Assembly (NCBI RefSeq): GCF_000425385.1
Contig: NZ_AUDI01000009.1
Location: 186,001 to 250,000 of the forward strand
Direction: 5' to 3'
Length of the DNA: 64,000 bases
Origin: Pseudoduganella violaceinigra DSM 15887
GTDB taxonomy: Bacteria > Pseudomonadota > Gammaproteobacteria > Burkholderiales > Burkholderiaceae_D
A model generated the notes under the pieces. The model was not told where the DNA came from. It worked only from the letters and a program-made list of their open reading frames with translations, and did not search any database. How positions within the stretch are numbered: the stretch's first letter is position 1; each line of letters opens with the position of its first letter. This document shows, piece after piece, positions 62,414 to 64,000 of this stretch. Both the position numbers and the translations under genes were made by a program.

Positions 62414-63349
62414 ATGCTGCAAACGCCGCTGACGATCCAGAGACTGTACGACGACAATCGCGAAACCCTGCAGCTGGGCTGGTTCGCCGGTTTTCCCGGC
62501 GGCGAGCGGCTGATCTCCGGCGATGTGGCATCGGCGGCCGACCAGGTCGGCCACCTGAATACCATTCACCCCGGCCGCATCCAGGTATTCGGCCACCAGG
62601 AAATCAATTACTACCAGCGCCTCAAATCGCTGACGCGCGCCCATGTGATCGGCGAGCTGATTGCGGGCGGCCCGCCGGCGCTGATCATCGCGCAAGGCCT
62701 GGAGACGCCGCCCGACATCCTGGCGATCTGCGACGAAAAGAATATCCCGTTGTTCTCCACGCCGCTGCCGGCGGCGCAGGTGATCGACTTCCTGCGCGTC
62801 TACCTGTCCAAGAAACTGGCGCAGCGCATCATCATGCACGGCGTGTTCATGGACGTGCTGGGCGTGGGCGTGCTGATTACCGGCGACTCCGGCCTCGGCA
62901 AATCCGAGCTGGGACTTGAATTGATTTCACGTTCGCACGGCCTGGTGGCCGACGACGCGGTGGAGTTCGCCCGCATCGCGCCCAATATGATCGAAGGCCG
63001 CTGCCCGCCGCTGCTGCAAAACCTGCTGGAAGTGCGCGGCCTGGGCCTGCTCGATATCAAGGCGATCTTCGGCGAGACCGCCGTGCGCCGCAAAATGCGC
63101 CTGAAGCTGATCGTGCACCTGGTGCGCCGCTCGGCGCTGGAGGAGGAAGTGGAACGCCTGCCGTTCCAGTTCCCGACCGAAGACGTGCTCGGGCTGCCCA
63201 TCCGCAAGGTCGTGATTCCCGTGGCGGCCGGCCGCAACATCGCGGTGCTGCTGGAGGCGGCGGTACGCAACACCATCTTGCAATTGCGCGGCATCGACAC
63301 GCTGCAGGAATTCATGGAGCGCCAACGCCAGGCAATGTCCGGTGACTGA
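62414..63349 (+). CDS. hprK: HPr kinase/phosphorylase
   Basis: A 311-residue enzyme that phosphorylates HPr on serine and reverses it. The P-loop is [15 protein letters not shown] and the HprK signature [15 protein letters not shown] follows, with [12 protein letters not shown] between them. The start is 3 bp after the ptsN stop, so they are co-translated. In Proteobacteria HprK works with the incomplete PTS. Confidence 0.95.
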   Translation: MLQTPLTIQRLYDDNRETLQLGWFAGFPGGERLISGDVASAADQVGHLNTIHPGRIQVFGHQEINYYQRLKSLTRAHVIGELIAGGPPALIIAQGLETPPDILAICDEKNIPLFSTPLPAAQVIDFLRVYLSKKLAQRIIMHGVFMDVLGVGVLITGDSGLGKSELGLELISRSHGLVADDAVEFARIAPNMIEGRCPPLLQNLLEVRGLGLLDIKAIFGETAVRRKMRLKLIVHLVRRSALEEEVERLPFQFPTEDVLGLPIRKVVIPVAAGRNIAVLLEAAVRNTILQLRGIDTLQEFMERQRQAMSGD

Positions 63350-63375
63350 TACGGACTAATGGTACTATCGGTCAT

Positions 63376-64000
63376 ATGCGAATCGTCCTCATTACCGGGA
63401 TTTCCGGCTCCGGCAAATCCGTTGCGCTGAACGTGCTCGAAGACACCGGCTACTACTGTGTCGACAACCTGCCCCCCGCGCTGCTGCCCGACCTGGTTGA
63501 GCGCCTTGCCGTTGAGGGCACCGATGCGCTGGCAGTGGCGGTCGACGCGCGCAGCGCCTCCAGCCTTGCCAACCTGCCGGGCGAATTCCGCAAGCTGAAG
63601 GAAGACGGGCACGAAGTCAAAGTGATTTTCCTCACCGCGAACACCCATTCGCTGGTGGCGCGCTTTTCCGAAACACGCCGCAGCCATCCGCTGTCGCACG
63701 AGATTCGACCGGGCCAGAACCCTACGGCACGCCGCACGCTGATTGAAAGCATCGCCGAAGAACGCGAGCGCCTGTCGGCCATCCAGCAGCTTGGCCACGT
63801 GATCGACACGTCGGAAATGAGCGCCAACAAGCTGCGCGCATGGATCAAGGACCTGGTGCAAAGCGAGAACGCGCCGTTGACGCTGCTGTTCGAATCCTTC
63901 GCATTCAAGCTCGGCGTGCCGCTCGACGCGGACTTCGTGTTCGACGTGCGCGCCATCCCGAATCCTTATTACGACCTCGCACTGCGCCCATTGAACGGAC
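63376..64000 (+). CDS. rapZ: RapZ RNase adapter / nucleotide-binding protein (5' part; continues past the window)
   Basis: The first 208 codons are present. The P-loop GISGSGKSVALNVLEDTGYY opens the protein, followed by CVDNLPPALLPDLVE, FLTANTHSLVARFSETRRSH and the start of the C-terminal domain (FESFAFKLGVPLDADFVFDV). RapZ controls glmS through small RNAs in enteric bacteria; in Betaproteobacteria the role is less clear. It lies 26 bp after hprK in the usual order. Confidence 0.95.
   Translation, partial: MRIVLITGISGSGKSVALNVLEDTGYYCVDNLPPALLPDLVERLAVEGTDALAVAVDARSASSLANLPGEFRKLKEDGHEVKVIFLTANTHSLVARFSETRRSHPLSHEIRPGQNPTARRTLIESIAEERERLSAIQQLGHVIDTSEMSANKLRAWIKDLVQSENAPLTLLFESFAFKLGVPLDADFVFDVRAIPNPYYDLALRPLNG

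Overview
The window is a GC-rich chromosomal segment, most likely from an Oxalobacteraceae betaproteobacterium (Massilia, Duganella or Janthinobacterium type). The evidence is the ptsN-hprK-rapZ order at the right end, the fmdB-DUF502-aspS-nudB and ubiE-Tim44-ubiJ-ubiB blocks, a DUF3683 oxidoreductase, and a dispersed palindromic repeat family. No tRNA, rRNA, CRISPR array or intact transposase was seen.

Layout. About 0-6 kb is an envelope cassette: a TonB-dependent receptor (cut by the window edge), a divergent BlaI repressor with an M56 membrane peptidase that ends in a TonB C-terminal domain, a free TonB-domain protein, a SIMPL-domain protein, and a second, decayed TonB receptor. 6-24.9 kb holds mixed accessory genes: PnuC, a TPR-methyltransferase, a solute-binding protein, a metallo-beta-lactamase-fold protein with altered metal ligands, two LysR regulators, a divergent pair of predicted secreted phospholipid enzymes (LNS2 and PI-PLC-like), an EAL phosphodiesterase with a dead GGDEF domain, fused relics of a pirin and an isochorismatase hydrolase, a lipoprotein propeller and an SDR without its catalytic triad. 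About 24.9-28.8 kb is a visibly lower-GC island of poorly known small genes (membrane protein, DUF5710 plus zinc ribbon, HEPN-like protein, broken pieces).

28.8-36.6 kb is a TetR-controlled fatty-acid beta-oxidation cluster (acyl-CoA dehydrogenase, hydroxyacyl-CoA dehydrogenase/enoyl-CoA hydratase, thioesterase, thiolase, then an enoyl-CoA hydratase/isomerase past a terminator). 36.7-45.1 kb has hslR-clsB-EEP, a CPBP protease with an M74 murein endopeptidase, and an overlapping HD-GYP/histidine-kinase pair. 45.1-53 kb is housekeeping: nudB, aspS, DUF502, fmdB, a TPMT-like methyltransferase, ubiB, ubiJ, a Tim44-like protein and ubiE. 53.1-58.4 kb has a small unknown gene, then a stop/start-overlapping operon of a 1335-residue FAD/Fe-S oxidoreductase, a HIT protein and a DUF971 protein. 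58.7-64 kb has yqaA, ilvA, queF, ptsN, hprK and the 5' part of rapZ.

Regulatory signals are clear in several places: two dyads bracketing a promoter in front of blaI, a palindrome just downstream of the -10 of the tetR-fad operon, a promoter in front of ptsN, and hairpin terminators after the thiolase and Tim44 genes. The least explained items are the M56-TonB/TonB/SIMPL cassette, the PI-PLC/LNS2 pair, the low-GC island, and a palindromic repeat family with seven copies, one of which lies inside a coding sequence.
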